The translations under genes and the position numbers were made by a program. Shown here piece by piece: positions 1 to 6,232 of a stretch of DNA of 15,711 nt (position 1 is the first letter of the stretch; each line of letters opens with the position of its first letter). Under the pieces are notes generated by a model. It saw only the letters and a program-made list of their open reading frames with translations. It was not told the DNA's origin and made no database searches. This DNA comes from Bacteroidales bacterium (GTDB lineage Bacteria; Bacteroidota; Bacteroidia; Bacteroidales; UBA932): assembly GCA_017551405.1 (NCBI GenBank), contig JAFZLP010000193.1:1-15711 (forward strand), read 5' to 3'.

Positions 1-12
1 AAAATCGGACTG

Positions 13-43
13 CAAAGATACAACCCTTTTGGATATTTCCAAA
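13..43 (-). promoter_or_regulatory. Bacteroidota-type promoter for a leftward gene outside the window
   Basis: Read on the minus strand, TTTG (43 to 40) is followed by 19 nt and then TATCTTTG (20 to 13). This is an exact match to the Bacteroides sigma-ABfr consensus (TTTG, about 19-21 nt, TAnnTTTG). No start codon follows in the 12 nt left before the window edge, so it drives a gene beyond position 1. It is the only promoter in the window with both elements matching exactly. It lies directly downstream of the small lipoprotein gene and overlaps that gene's putative terminator T-run. Confidence 0.7.
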
Positions 44-69
44 AAAAATTGACTATTTCTTCTTCAATT
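41..69 (-). terminator. Possible weak AT-only terminator after the lipoprotein gene
   Basis: On the minus strand AATTGA (69 to 64) and TCAATT (52 to 47) can pair into a 6-bp stem with an 11-nt loop, followed by a run of T (46 to 41). The stem overlaps the lipoprotein stop codon and contains few G:C pairs, so it would be weak. Position and T-run fit an intrinsic terminator, but this may be chance in an AT-rich gap. Confidence 0.3.
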
Positions 70-493
70 CCTTTGTGTAGTACAGAGCATAGGAACCGCC
101 ATACCACTTTTTGTCACCTTCATGTATCTGTTCGGGCTGCAAGCCATAGGTGTCGGAGGACATATATTCACCGGAAAGGTCTTCATAGACGATGTCTACA
201 TAGGCTGGCGCGGAGAAGACGGTACCGTCGAACAGGGCGAGGCCCATATTGCTCGTGTAGAGGGTGTCGGACTGGTAGTAAGGGACATCATATCCGGCCT
301 CATTGCGATAGCGCAGGACGGTACGGATGCCCTGGAGGGGCTTTCCCTGCTCGTCAACCACATTTATTTCCGCCCTGAAGTCGGCATGGGGACAGCCGTA
401 CTCGCAACGGAAGGGGAAGCAACCCGTTGCCATGGTTCCGAAACCCAGAAGGGTGAGGATGAGACCTCCAAAAGACTTTAAAAAGTTTTTCAT
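53..493 (-). CDS. Small lipoprotein resembling the radical SAM-associated putative lipoprotein family
   Basis: 146 aa. A hydrophobic N-terminus (residues 8-24) ends in A-T-G-C25, a plausible lipobox, so the mature protein is probably a membrane-anchored lipoprotein. Directly after it comes CEYGCPHADF (30-39), then an extracellular beta-sandwich-like stretch beginning at about residue 43 with a DEQGKPLQGI motif (47-56), like carboxypeptidase-regulatory/Ig-type folds. The YG-C/T-P-x-A-x-F motif followed by such a domain is what I remember for Bacteroidota lipoproteins encoded beside a dedicated radical SAM protein. That partner is not in this window and could be the gene beyond the left edge. 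The gene starts 7 nt after the ispF stop, so the two are probably co-transcribed. Function is unknown; family assignment is from memory of the motif. Confidence 0.7.
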   Translation of the reverse strand: MKNFLKSFGGLILTLLGFGTMATGCFPFRCEYGCPHADFRAEINVVDEQGKPLQGIRTVLRYRNEAGYDVPYYQSDTLYTSNMGLALFDGTVFSAPAYVDIVYEDLSGEYMSSDTYGLQPEQIHEGDKKWYGGSYALYYTKELKKK

Positions 494-500
494 ACTATAA

Positions 501-977
501 TCATTTATGCAGCAACGCCACGGCCCATACTTCGCAGCCTTCTCCCCTTCCTACGAAACCCAGACGCTCGGTGGTGGTGGCCTTGACGCTCACCTGCTCC
601 TTCTCGATGTCCATCACCGAAGCGAGGACGTCGCGCATGCGGGGCACGAGCTTGCCGATTTTGGGCGCCTGAAGCGCTATTGTGATATCTACGTTGGATA
701 CTTCCCAGCCTTTGGCACGGACCTTTTCCATCACTATGCGCAGCAGCTCCTTGCTGTCGGCATCTTTCCACTCGTCGGAGGTGTCGGGGAAAAGCTTGCC
801 GATGTCGCCGAGGGCGAGGGCCCCGAGGAGGGCGTCGCAGAGGGCGTGGATGGCCACGTCGCCGTCGGAATGGGCCACAAAGCCGAATTCGGACGGCACG
901 GCCACGCCGGCCAGCCACATGGGAAGCCCCGGGGCAAGCTGGTGGACGTCGTATCCCTGACCGATTCTGAATTCCAT
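501..977 (-). CDS. ispF: 2-C-methyl-D-erythritol 2,4-cyclodiphosphate synthase
   Basis: 158 aa, normal family length. IspF converts CDP-ME 2-phosphate to MEcPP and CMP in the cytosolic MEP (non-mevalonate) isoprenoid pathway and works as a trimer with a divalent metal at each active site. Visible signatures are GYDVH (8-12) with metal ligands D10 and H12, HSDGD (36-40), the third ligand H44, DIGKLFPDT (58-66), and the C-terminal KATTTERLGF (132-141) and GRGEG (143-147). All expected catalytic and metal residues are present. The start is well set: the next base block upstream is a TAnnTTTG promoter element only 6 nt away. It leads a two-gene operon with the downstream lipoprotein and is transcribed divergently from the mutL operon. 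Confidence 0.97.
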   Translation of the reverse strand: MEFRIGQGYDVHQLAPGLPMWLAGVAVPSEFGFVAHSDGDVAIHALCDALLGALALGDIGKLFPDTSDEWKDADSKELLRIVMEKVRAKGWEVSNVDITIALQAPKIGKLVPRMRDVLASVMDIEKEQVSVKATTTERLGFVGRGEGCEVWAVALLHK

Positions 978-983
978 ACTCTA

Positions 984-991
984 CAAAAATA
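984..991 (-). promoter_or_regulatory. -7 promoter element of ispF
   Basis: On the minus strand TATTTTTG exactly fits TAnnTTTG. Six nucleotides (TAGAGT) separate it from the ispF ATG, leaving no space for a Shine-Dalgarno site. No clear TTTG -33 element is seen 19-21 nt upstream. The predicted transcription start falls on or within a few nt of the ATG. Confidence 0.6.
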
Positions 992-1004
992 CGCATTTTT
1001 TCAT

Positions 1005-1012
1005 TACTTTTG
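1005..1012 (+). promoter_or_regulatory. -7 promoter element of the mutL operon
   Basis: TACTTTTG exactly fits TAnnTTTG and is followed by TAAGCT and then the ATG at 1019, again a 6-nt gap. No convincing -33 TTTG is visible at the right distance. Only 13 nt lie between this element and the divergent ispF -7 element, so the two polymerase footprints must overlap. Confidence 0.6.
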
Positions 1013-1018
1013 TAAGCT

Positions 1019-1321
1019 ATGGCATTATTCAATTTCTTCGGCAGAGGCGAACACCGGGTGTTCGACCACAAACCAATATATTACGATCCCGAAAAGGACA
1101 AGCTCCGCAGGTATTTCGGCGATGTGGACGGAAGCAACGAAAGTGCGGAATACAAGCCCGGAAGCTATATCCGCGGCTCTTTCAGGGACAGCCGGACCAA
1201 CGGTCTCGACAAGCCCATGAAGAGGGTCCAGACCATCATAACCGTAGTCACTATTATCCTTGTGATAGCGGTCATGTTCTTCATACTCAAGTTGTACCCC
1301 TATCTGTTCGTGCAGCAATAA
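1019..1321 (+). CDS. Conserved-looking small single-span membrane protein, function unknown
   Basis: 100 aa. The N-terminal 70 residues are polar, with a PIYYDPEKDKLRR segment (19-31) that resembles a motif seen in small Bacteroidota proteins encoded next to mutL. One transmembrane helix spans about 71-93 and a short tail (LYPYLFVQQ) follows; basic residues (K66, K68, R69) just before the helix suggest the N-terminal part is cytosolic. There is no signal peptide. The stop and the mutL start share one base (TAATG), so translation is probably coupled. It is the first gene of the six-gene operon. I do not recognise a domain; the DPEK motif and the position suggest a real, conserved gene. Confidence 0.8.
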   Translation: MALFNFFGRGEHRVFDHKPIYYDPEKDKLRRYFGDVDGSNESAEYKPGSYIRGSFRDSRTNGLDKPMKRVQTIITVVTIILVIAVMFFILKLYPYLFVQQ

Positions 1322-3105
1322 TGGGCAAACTGAAAGTACTTCCGGCGCAGGTTTCCAACATGATAGCCGCGGGAGAGGTGGTCCAGCGCCCCGCTTCCGT
1401 GGTTAAGGAGCTGATGGAAAACGCGGTGGACGCCGGCGCCACTCAGGTGACGGTGGTGGTCGCCGACGCCGGGCGCACGCTCATACAGGTCATCGACAAC
1501 GGTTGCGGGATGAGCCCGGCCGATGCCGTCCTCTGCTTCGAGAGGCACGCGACCAGCAAGATCTCATCTGCCGAAGACCTCAATGCCATAGACAGTTACG
1601 GCTTCAGGGGAGAGGCGCTGGCCAGCATCGCCGCGGTAGCGGAAGTGACGCTCAAGACCAGGCGCGCCAAGGACGAAACCGCCACCCAGGTGGTCATCAG
1701 CGGAGGCGGAGACGTCAGGACCTCGTCGGTCGCCGCCCCCACGGGCAGCAATTTCGCGGTGCGCAATCTCTTCTTCAACACCCCGGCGCGCCGCAAGTTC
1801 CTCAAGTCCGACAACGTCGAGCTGAAGCACATCGTGGACGAGTTCACCCGCGTGGCGCTGACCCGCCCGGACGTGGGCTTCTCGCTCAGTTCGAACGGCC
1901 GCGACCTCTTCGTGATGAGGCCGGCTAAATCGCTGAAATTCAGAATACTGGACCTTATGGGGTCGGCGGTTGCAAGCGACCTGGCAGACCTCTCGGCAGA
2001 AACCACCGTCGCAAGCATTTCGGGCTTCGCGGGCAAGCCGGAGAGCGCAAAGAAGACTGTCGGCAACCAGTACTTCTTCGTGAACGGCCGTTATTTCCGC
2101 AGCCCCTACCTGCACAAGGCGGTGATGAAAGCCTATGAGGAATTCATCCCGGAAGGGCTCACGCCGTCATATTTCATCTGGCTCCAGGTCGATCCGCACA
2201 CGGTAGACGTCAACATCTCCCCCACCAAGAGCGAGGTCAAGTTCGAGGAGGACAGCGTCATCTTCCAGATACTTTACGCCTGCGTAAAGGAGACGCTCGG
2301 GCGCAATTCCTACGGCGGGGGGATAGATTTCGATGCTGCCCAGAGCGTGCAGATGCCCCACATAGGCAAGCACTATGAAGATGTGCACGGCCCTGCCGCC
2401 GAACCCGCCCTGCAGCTCGACCCCTCCTACGACCCGTTCGCCGTCAACCTGGGTTTTGAGACCCATTCGGGAGAGGCGCCCGCCCCGCAGCAGTATGCTC
2501 CCCGCAGCCAGGCGACGGAAAAGCTCTTCGAAGAGAAACTCCAGCCCAACGCCTTTGCGGTCAAGGGCAAATTCATCGTATCTCCCGTGGCATCAGGCCT
2601 TCTGGTGGTGAATATCAGAAGGGCCGCGGAAAGGATAGTCTACGAACGCACGCTGAAGGCGCTGAGCCGCAGCGAGCACGTCACGCAGCAGGCCCTCTTC
2701 CCGGTTTCGGTGCAGGTAGGCCCGGCCGCACGGCTGCTTTTCGACGACAAGGCGGCGCAGCTCTCGGCCGTGGGATTCGACATCACCGGCTTCGGCAACG
2801 ACACCGTGGTGGTGAACGGAGTGCCGGAAGGCTTCTCCTGCGAGCCCGGAAAGGTGCAGCAGATGGTGCAGGACCTGGTGCTCATCCTGTCCGACGACAC
2901 CGGCGGGCTGTCCGACAGGGTAAACGCTTCGATAGCGGCCAAAATAGCCACCCTGGGCTCGCTGAACGCCGATGTTCCCACTACCGCCACCCAGGCGCAA
3001 ACGTTTGTAAACGTTTTATTTGCCTGCGAGAACTCCGAACTCACACCTTCCGGCAGGCGCATCATGGCGATAATCAGCACCGAAGAACTGGAAAAGAAAT
3101 TCTAG
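1321..3105 (+). CDS. mutL: DNA mismatch repair protein MutL
   Basis: 594 aa. MutL links MutS mismatch recognition to downstream strand processing. The N-terminal GHKL ATPase is intact: catalytic E30 with N34 in KELMENAVDAGA (29-40), DNGCGM (59-64), GFRGEAL (94-100), and the transducer-domain lysine K303 in SPTKSEVKF (300-308), where most MutLs have HPTK or HPAK. A linker at about 345-405 precedes the C-terminal dimerisation domain. At the place where nicking MutLs carry DQHA-x2-E-x4-E, this protein reads NIRRAAERIVYE (431-442), so D, Q and H are replaced by N, I and R. The C-terminal metal-binding CPHGRP-type motif is also not evident (SGRRIM near the end). It therefore looks ATPase-competent but probably lacks the latent endonuclease. 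The start overlaps the upstream stop by one base. Confidence 0.96.
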   Translation: MGKLKVLPAQVSNMIAAGEVVQRPASVVKELMENAVDAGATQVTVVVADAGRTLIQVIDNGCGMSPADAVLCFERHATSKISSAEDLNAIDSYGFRGEALASIAAVAEVTLKTRRAKDETATQVVISGGGDVRTSSVAAPTGSNFAVRNLFFNTPARRKFLKSDNVELKHIVDEFTRVALTRPDVGFSLSSNGRDLFVMRPAKSLKFRILDLMGSAVASDLADLSAETTVASISGFAGKPESAKKTVGNQYFFVNGRYFRSPYLHKAVMKAYEEFIPEGLTPSYFIWLQVDPHTVDVNISPTKSEVKFEEDSVIFQILYACVKETLGRNSYGGGIDFDAAQSVQMPHIGKHYEDVHGPAAEPALQLDPSYDPFAVNLGFETHSGEAPAPQQYAPRSQATEKLFEEKLQPNAFAVKGKFIVSPVASGLLVVNIRRAAERIVYERTLKALSRSEHVTQQALFPVSVQVGPAARLLFDDKAAQLSAVGFDITGFGNDTVVVNGVPEGFSCEPGKVQQMVQDLVLILSDDTGGLSDRVNASIAAKIATLGSLNADVPTTATQAQTFVNVLFACENSELTPSGRRIMAIISTEELEKKF

Positions 3106-3108
3106 ACC

Positions 3109-3738
3109 ATGCAATACTATTCCCGGCGCTACGGGCAGCTGCCCCCGGCGACCATCAACCTCATAATAGTCAACGCGATACTCTTCCTGGCCACTCTCAT
3201 AAACCAGGATTTCATGATCCGCACGTTCGCGATGTTCCCTCCCGAGTCGCCGCTGTTCCGCTGGTGGCAGATTATCACCCACATGTTCATGCACGGAGGC
3301 TTCTGGCACATCCTGTTCAACATGTACACCCTGTTCCTCTTCGGAATGGTGGTGGAGCGCACCATAGGCACCAAAAAATTCCTGGTTTATTATTTCCTGT
3401 GCGGGCTCGGAGCGGCCGCCCTGCATATCGGGGTACAGTCCCTGACCGGCGCATCGCTTTACGTTCCCACGCTCGGAGCATCGGGCGCGGTTTACGGGGT
3501 CCTGCTGGCCTACGCCTATCTTTTCCCCGACAACAAGCTCACCCTGCTTTTCCCGCCTGTCACCCTGTCGGCCAAGTGGATGGTGCTGATATTCCTTGCG
3601 ATAGAGCTGATTACCGGCATCACCGGAACCGCCGAAGGCGTGGCGCATTTCGCGCATCTGGGCGGAGCCCTGATGGGCTGGCTGCTCATGGTCTGGTGGC
3701 GCAAAAGCCACAGGCTCTTCAATCAAAACTGGTGGTAA
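3109..3738 (+). CDS. Rhomboid family intramembrane serine protease
   Basis: 209 aa, an integral membrane protein with about six hydrophobic segments, the bacterial rhomboid core. Rhomboids cleave other membrane proteins inside the bilayer with a Ser-His dyad. The nucleophile is S125 in GASGAVYG (123-130); the partner is H183 in AHLGG (182-186). H67 and N71 in the HGGFWHILFN block (62-71) match the oxyanion-side His and Asn of E. coli GlpG. The first loop contains an RWWQIITHMFMH block (51-62) typical of the family. The C-terminus is short and basic with no cytosolic domain. The gene starts 3 nt after the mutL stop and ends 1 nt before the next gene. Substrates are unknown. Confidence 0.95.
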   Translation: MQYYSRRYGQLPPATINLIIVNAILFLATLINQDFMIRTFAMFPPESPLFRWWQIITHMFMHGGFWHILFNMYTLFLFGMVVERTIGTKKFLVYYFLCGLGAAALHIGVQSLTGASLYVPTLGASGAVYGVLLAYAYLFPDNKLTLLFPPVTLSAKWMVLIFLAIELITGITGTAEGVAHFAHLGGALMGWLLMVWWRKSHRLFNQNWW

Positions 3739-3739
3739 A

Positions 3740-4387
3740 ATGGATATTCCCTCTATAGTCTCCGAAGCCCTGGCGGTGCTGAAACGCGGCGGGCTCATCC
3801 TGTACCCGACTGACACCATCTGGGGAATCGGCTGCGATGCGACCAACGAGGCCGCGGTGCAGAAAGTGTTCGGGCTCAAGCGGCGCAGCGGTGCGAAATC
3901 GCTCGTGCTGCTTGCCGACAGCCTCGACATGGTGGCCCGGTACGTCAAGAAGATTCCCTCGATTGCGATAGACCTGGTGGAGGTGAACGACGCCCCCATG
4001 ACCATCGTGTACCCCGATGCGGTGACCGGCGCCTACGGCCTGGCCCCCTCGACGGTGGCCGAAGACGGGTCGGTGGGGATACGCATTCCGCGGGTCGACC
4101 CGGGCCCGGACGACAAGCCCGTCAGCGCCGGAGCCGTCTTATGCAACAAATTGATTTTCAAGCTTCGCGCGCCACTGGTGAGCACATCGGCGAATATCTC
4201 CGGCGAGCCGTCTCCCGAGAATTTCAAGCAGATTTCCAAGGAGATTCTCGACGGCGTCGACTATGTGGTGCCCAACTCCTTCCTCGACGGAAACCGCAAC
4301 GTGCGTTTCGACGACAGCGCCACCGGCCGTTCTTCGCAGATAATCAAACTCGGCCCGGGCGGCGAGGTGGAAATAATCCGGCCATAA
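3740..4387 (+). CDS. L-threonylcarbamoyladenylate synthase (TsaC/YrdC/Sua5 family)
   Basis: 215 aa, a single YrdC-like domain without the extra C-terminal Sua5 domain. The family makes threonylcarbamoyl-AMP from threonine, bicarbonate and ATP, the first step of t6A37 formation on ANN-decoding tRNAs. Signatures are YPTDTIWGIGCDA (22-34), the basic KRR (47-49) at the nucleotide-binding site, and VSTSANISGEPS (147-158). It could instead be the YciO-type paralogue, whose in vivo role is less certain, so I give no gene symbol. It starts 1 nt after the rhomboid stop; its TAA shares one base with the rsmE ATG. Confidence 0.9.
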   Translation: MDIPSIVSEALAVLKRGGLILYPTDTIWGIGCDATNEAAVQKVFGLKRRSGAKSLVLLADSLDMVARYVKKIPSIAIDLVEVNDAPMTIVYPDAVTGAYGLAPSTVAEDGSVGIRIPRVDPGPDDKPVSAGAVLCNKLIFKLRAPLVSTSANISGEPSPENFKQISKEILDGVDYVVPNSFLDGNRNVRFDDSATGRSSQIIKLGPGGEVEIIRP

Positions 4388-5169
4388 TGGAGATTTTTTA
4401 TTCAGATCAGGTTTTTGAAGGATCCCTCCGGCTTCCGGCGGAAGAGACGGCACATTGCATGCGCGTCCTGCGCCACAGGCCCGGGGACGAGATAGACGTG
4501 ATCGACGGCCGGGGCACGCTGTACCACTGCGTGTTACAGGAAGACGCTCCCGCCGGAGGCGCGCAGAAGCGCGGCAAGGGCGAAGAGCAGACGGCCCTTG
4601 CGCGGATTGTCAGTTCCGAAACATCCTGGGGGTCGCACCCATACCGCCTCACTCTGGCCGTATGCCCTACCAAGAATCCCGACCGCTACGAATGGATGGC
4701 GGAAAAAGTGACCGAAGTGGGTATCGACACGCTCGCTCCAGTAATCGGGGAAAGGTCGGAGCGGCGGGTGCTCAAGACGGACCGGCTGCACCGCATCCTG
4801 CTGTCCGCCGCAAAGCAGTCGCTCAAGGGGACGATTCCGGAACTGCTTGAGCCTCAAACGGTAATGGAGTTCATAGCCGGTATGGGCGAAGCGCGTGAAG
4901 CCTCCGGCGAACTCCGCCTCATCGCCTACTGTTCCGACGAAGTGAAGCCGCGGGCTTTCATAATGAATCTGCTCGGGCAGCTGAAGGAACACGCGGGCGC
5001 TCCGGAGGTGACAGTCCTCATCGGCCCGGAAGGGGACTTCAGTCCGGCTGAAGTTCAGGCTGCCATGGCCGCCGGGTTCGTGCCGGTGAGCCTCGGCAGT
5101 TCGCGTCTCCGCACCGAAACCGCCGCCATCACCGCCGCCGAGGCCGTGTATCTGTCTATCTATGAATAA
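4387..5169 (+). CDS. rsmE: 16S rRNA (uracil(1498)-N(3))-methyltransferase
   Basis: 260 aa from the ATG inside TAATG; an upstream in-frame extension exists but lies within the preceding gene and has no family similarity. RsmE methylates U1498 of 16S rRNA in the 30S subunit using SAM. The N-terminal PUA-like domain (about 1-75, with HCMRVLRHRPGD at 23-34) is followed by a SPOUT domain: the TKNPDRYEWMAEKVTEVG block (95-112), AAKQSLKG (141-148), LIGPEGDFSP (211-220) and SLGSSRLRTETA (235-246), the last two forming the trefoil-knot SAM site. A Gly/Lys/Glu-rich insertion at about 52-68 is not typical. Its last 8 nt overlap the apbE start, so translation is likely coupled. Confidence 0.95.
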   Translation: MEIFYSDQVFEGSLRLPAEETAHCMRVLRHRPGDEIDVIDGRGTLYHCVLQEDAPAGGAQKRGKGEEQTALARIVSSETSWGSHPYRLTLAVCPTKNPDRYEWMAEKVTEVGIDTLAPVIGERSERRVLKTDRLHRILLSAAKQSLKGTIPELLEPQTVMEFIAGMGEAREASGELRLIAYCSDEVKPRAFIMNLLGQLKEHAGAPEVTVLIGPEGDFSPAEVQAAMAAGFVPVSLGSSRLRTETAAITAAEAVYLSIYE

Positions 5170-6226
5170 ACGCATTACACTCCTCTTCCCGGCTCTGCTG
5201 CCGGTCCTTGCGCTTTGCGGCTGCATGGAGCAGTCCGGCTATGTGCGGCTGGAGGGATATGCGCAGGGCGGCACCTGGAGCGTGAAGTACAACACTGCGG
5301 AAATCAAGGCGCGCCCCGCCGAAGTCCAGAAGGGCATCGAAGACATCCTGAAAGACATCGACACCACGCTGAGCGGCTACAACAAGGCTTCGCAGCTCTC
5401 GCGCCTGAATGCCGGCGACACCATAAGGCCGAGTGGGATGCTCGTCGCGATGTACGATTACAGCTACGGCATCTGGAAGGAGACGGAAGGCGCCGTTGAC
5501 GTGGCGGCAGGTCCGCTGTTCGATATCTGGGGTTTCGGGTTCAGGAACGATTCCCTGCCGGACCCCGGCAAAGTGGCGGCCACGATGGCCGCGAGCGGCA
5601 TGCGCCGCCTCGTCCCCTCGATGGAAGAGGCGATTGCTCCGGACGGACGCCTGCACCGGCAGCGGCTGGTCCGGGACACCGGCGATCCGTACGGTCCGGT
5701 GCTGAATTTCAACGCGGTGGCGCAGGGTTACAGCTGCGACACGGTGGCCAGTTATCTCCACCGACTCGGCGTCAGGGACATGCTGGTGGACATCGGAGAG
5801 ATATGGTGCAGCGGGCTCAATCCTTCAGGCAAGCCGTGGAAAGTGGGCGTCGACCGGCCGAAGGACGGGAACAACACCCCGGGAGCCGACCTTGACGGTA
5901 TCTGGGAATCTTCCGGAACAGGCGGCCAGGGCATCGTGACCAGCGGCAACTACCGGAAATTCTATGTTAAGGACGGGCGGAAAGTGTCGCATACCATAGA
6001 TCCGCGGAGCGGGTATCCCGCCGAGGGCTCCCTGCTCAGCGCCACGGTCACAGCCCCCTCGGCAGCCGCGGCCGATGCCTATGCAACCTATTGCATGGTA
6101 ATAGGTTACGAGGATGCAAAACGATTCATCGAGAGCCGCGCAGACCTGGAAGGTTATCTGATTCGCGCGACCCCGGACGGGGGCATGGCCGAATGGGCCA
6201 GCCCCGGATTCAGGCTGGTGAAGTAA
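5162..6226 (+). CDS. apbE: FAD:protein FMN transferase (ApbE), lipoprotein
   Basis: 354 aa. ApbE moves FMN from FAD onto Ser/Thr of exported or membrane flavoproteins such as RNF and Na+-NQR subunits. The N-terminus is a lipoprotein signal with L-C-G-C21, placing the enzyme outside the inner membrane. Family blocks appear in order: YNKASQLSRLN (73-83), VDVAAGPLFDIWGFG (112-126), NFNAVAQGYSCD (182-193), VDIGEIWCSGLN (209-220), TSGNYRKFY (260-268), SHTIDPRSGYP (277-287) and ADAYAT (304-309), where D305 is the probable Mg ligand. No target flavoprotein gene is present here. It is the last gene of the operon; its stop codon directly abuts the stop of the convergent gene, with no terminator visible. 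Confidence 0.95.
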   Translation: MNKRITLLFPALLPVLALCGCMEQSGYVRLEGYAQGGTWSVKYNTAEIKARPAEVQKGIEDILKDIDTTLSGYNKASQLSRLNAGDTIRPSGMLVAMYDYSYGIWKETEGAVDVAAGPLFDIWGFGFRNDSLPDPGKVAATMAASGMRRLVPSMEEAIAPDGRLHRQRLVRDTGDPYGPVLNFNAVAQGYSCDTVASYLHRLGVRDMLVDIGEIWCSGLNPSGKPWKVGVDRPKDGNNTPGADLDGIWESSGTGGQGIVTSGNYRKFYVKDGRKVSHTIDPRSGYPAEGSLLSATVTAPSAAAADAYATYCMVIGYEDAKRFIESRADLEGYLIRATPDGGMAEWASPGFRLVK

Positions 6227-6232
6227 TTACTT
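6221..6232. other. 12-nt palindrome formed by two abutting convergent stop codons
   Basis: AAGTAATTACTT is a perfect palindrome. Its left half is the Lys-TAA end of apbE and its right half is the Lys-TAA end of the convergent gene on the other strand. No G:C-rich terminator stem is seen on either side, so transcripts from both directions probably run past each other. Confidence 0.75.

Noticed and set aside
49..481. Plus-strand open frames opposite the small lipoprotein
   Set aside because: Shadow translations with no motif; the minus-strand gene has a lipobox and family motif.
3016..4005. 329-codon minus-strand open frame across mutL, rhomboid and the TsaC-like gene
   Set aside because: It spans three well-supported genes on the opposite strand and shows no family motifs.
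4141..4386. Upstream in-frame extension of rsmE
   Set aside because: It lies inside the TsaC-like gene, has Arg-rich shadow composition, and the ATG within TAATG begins the normal RsmE N-terminus.
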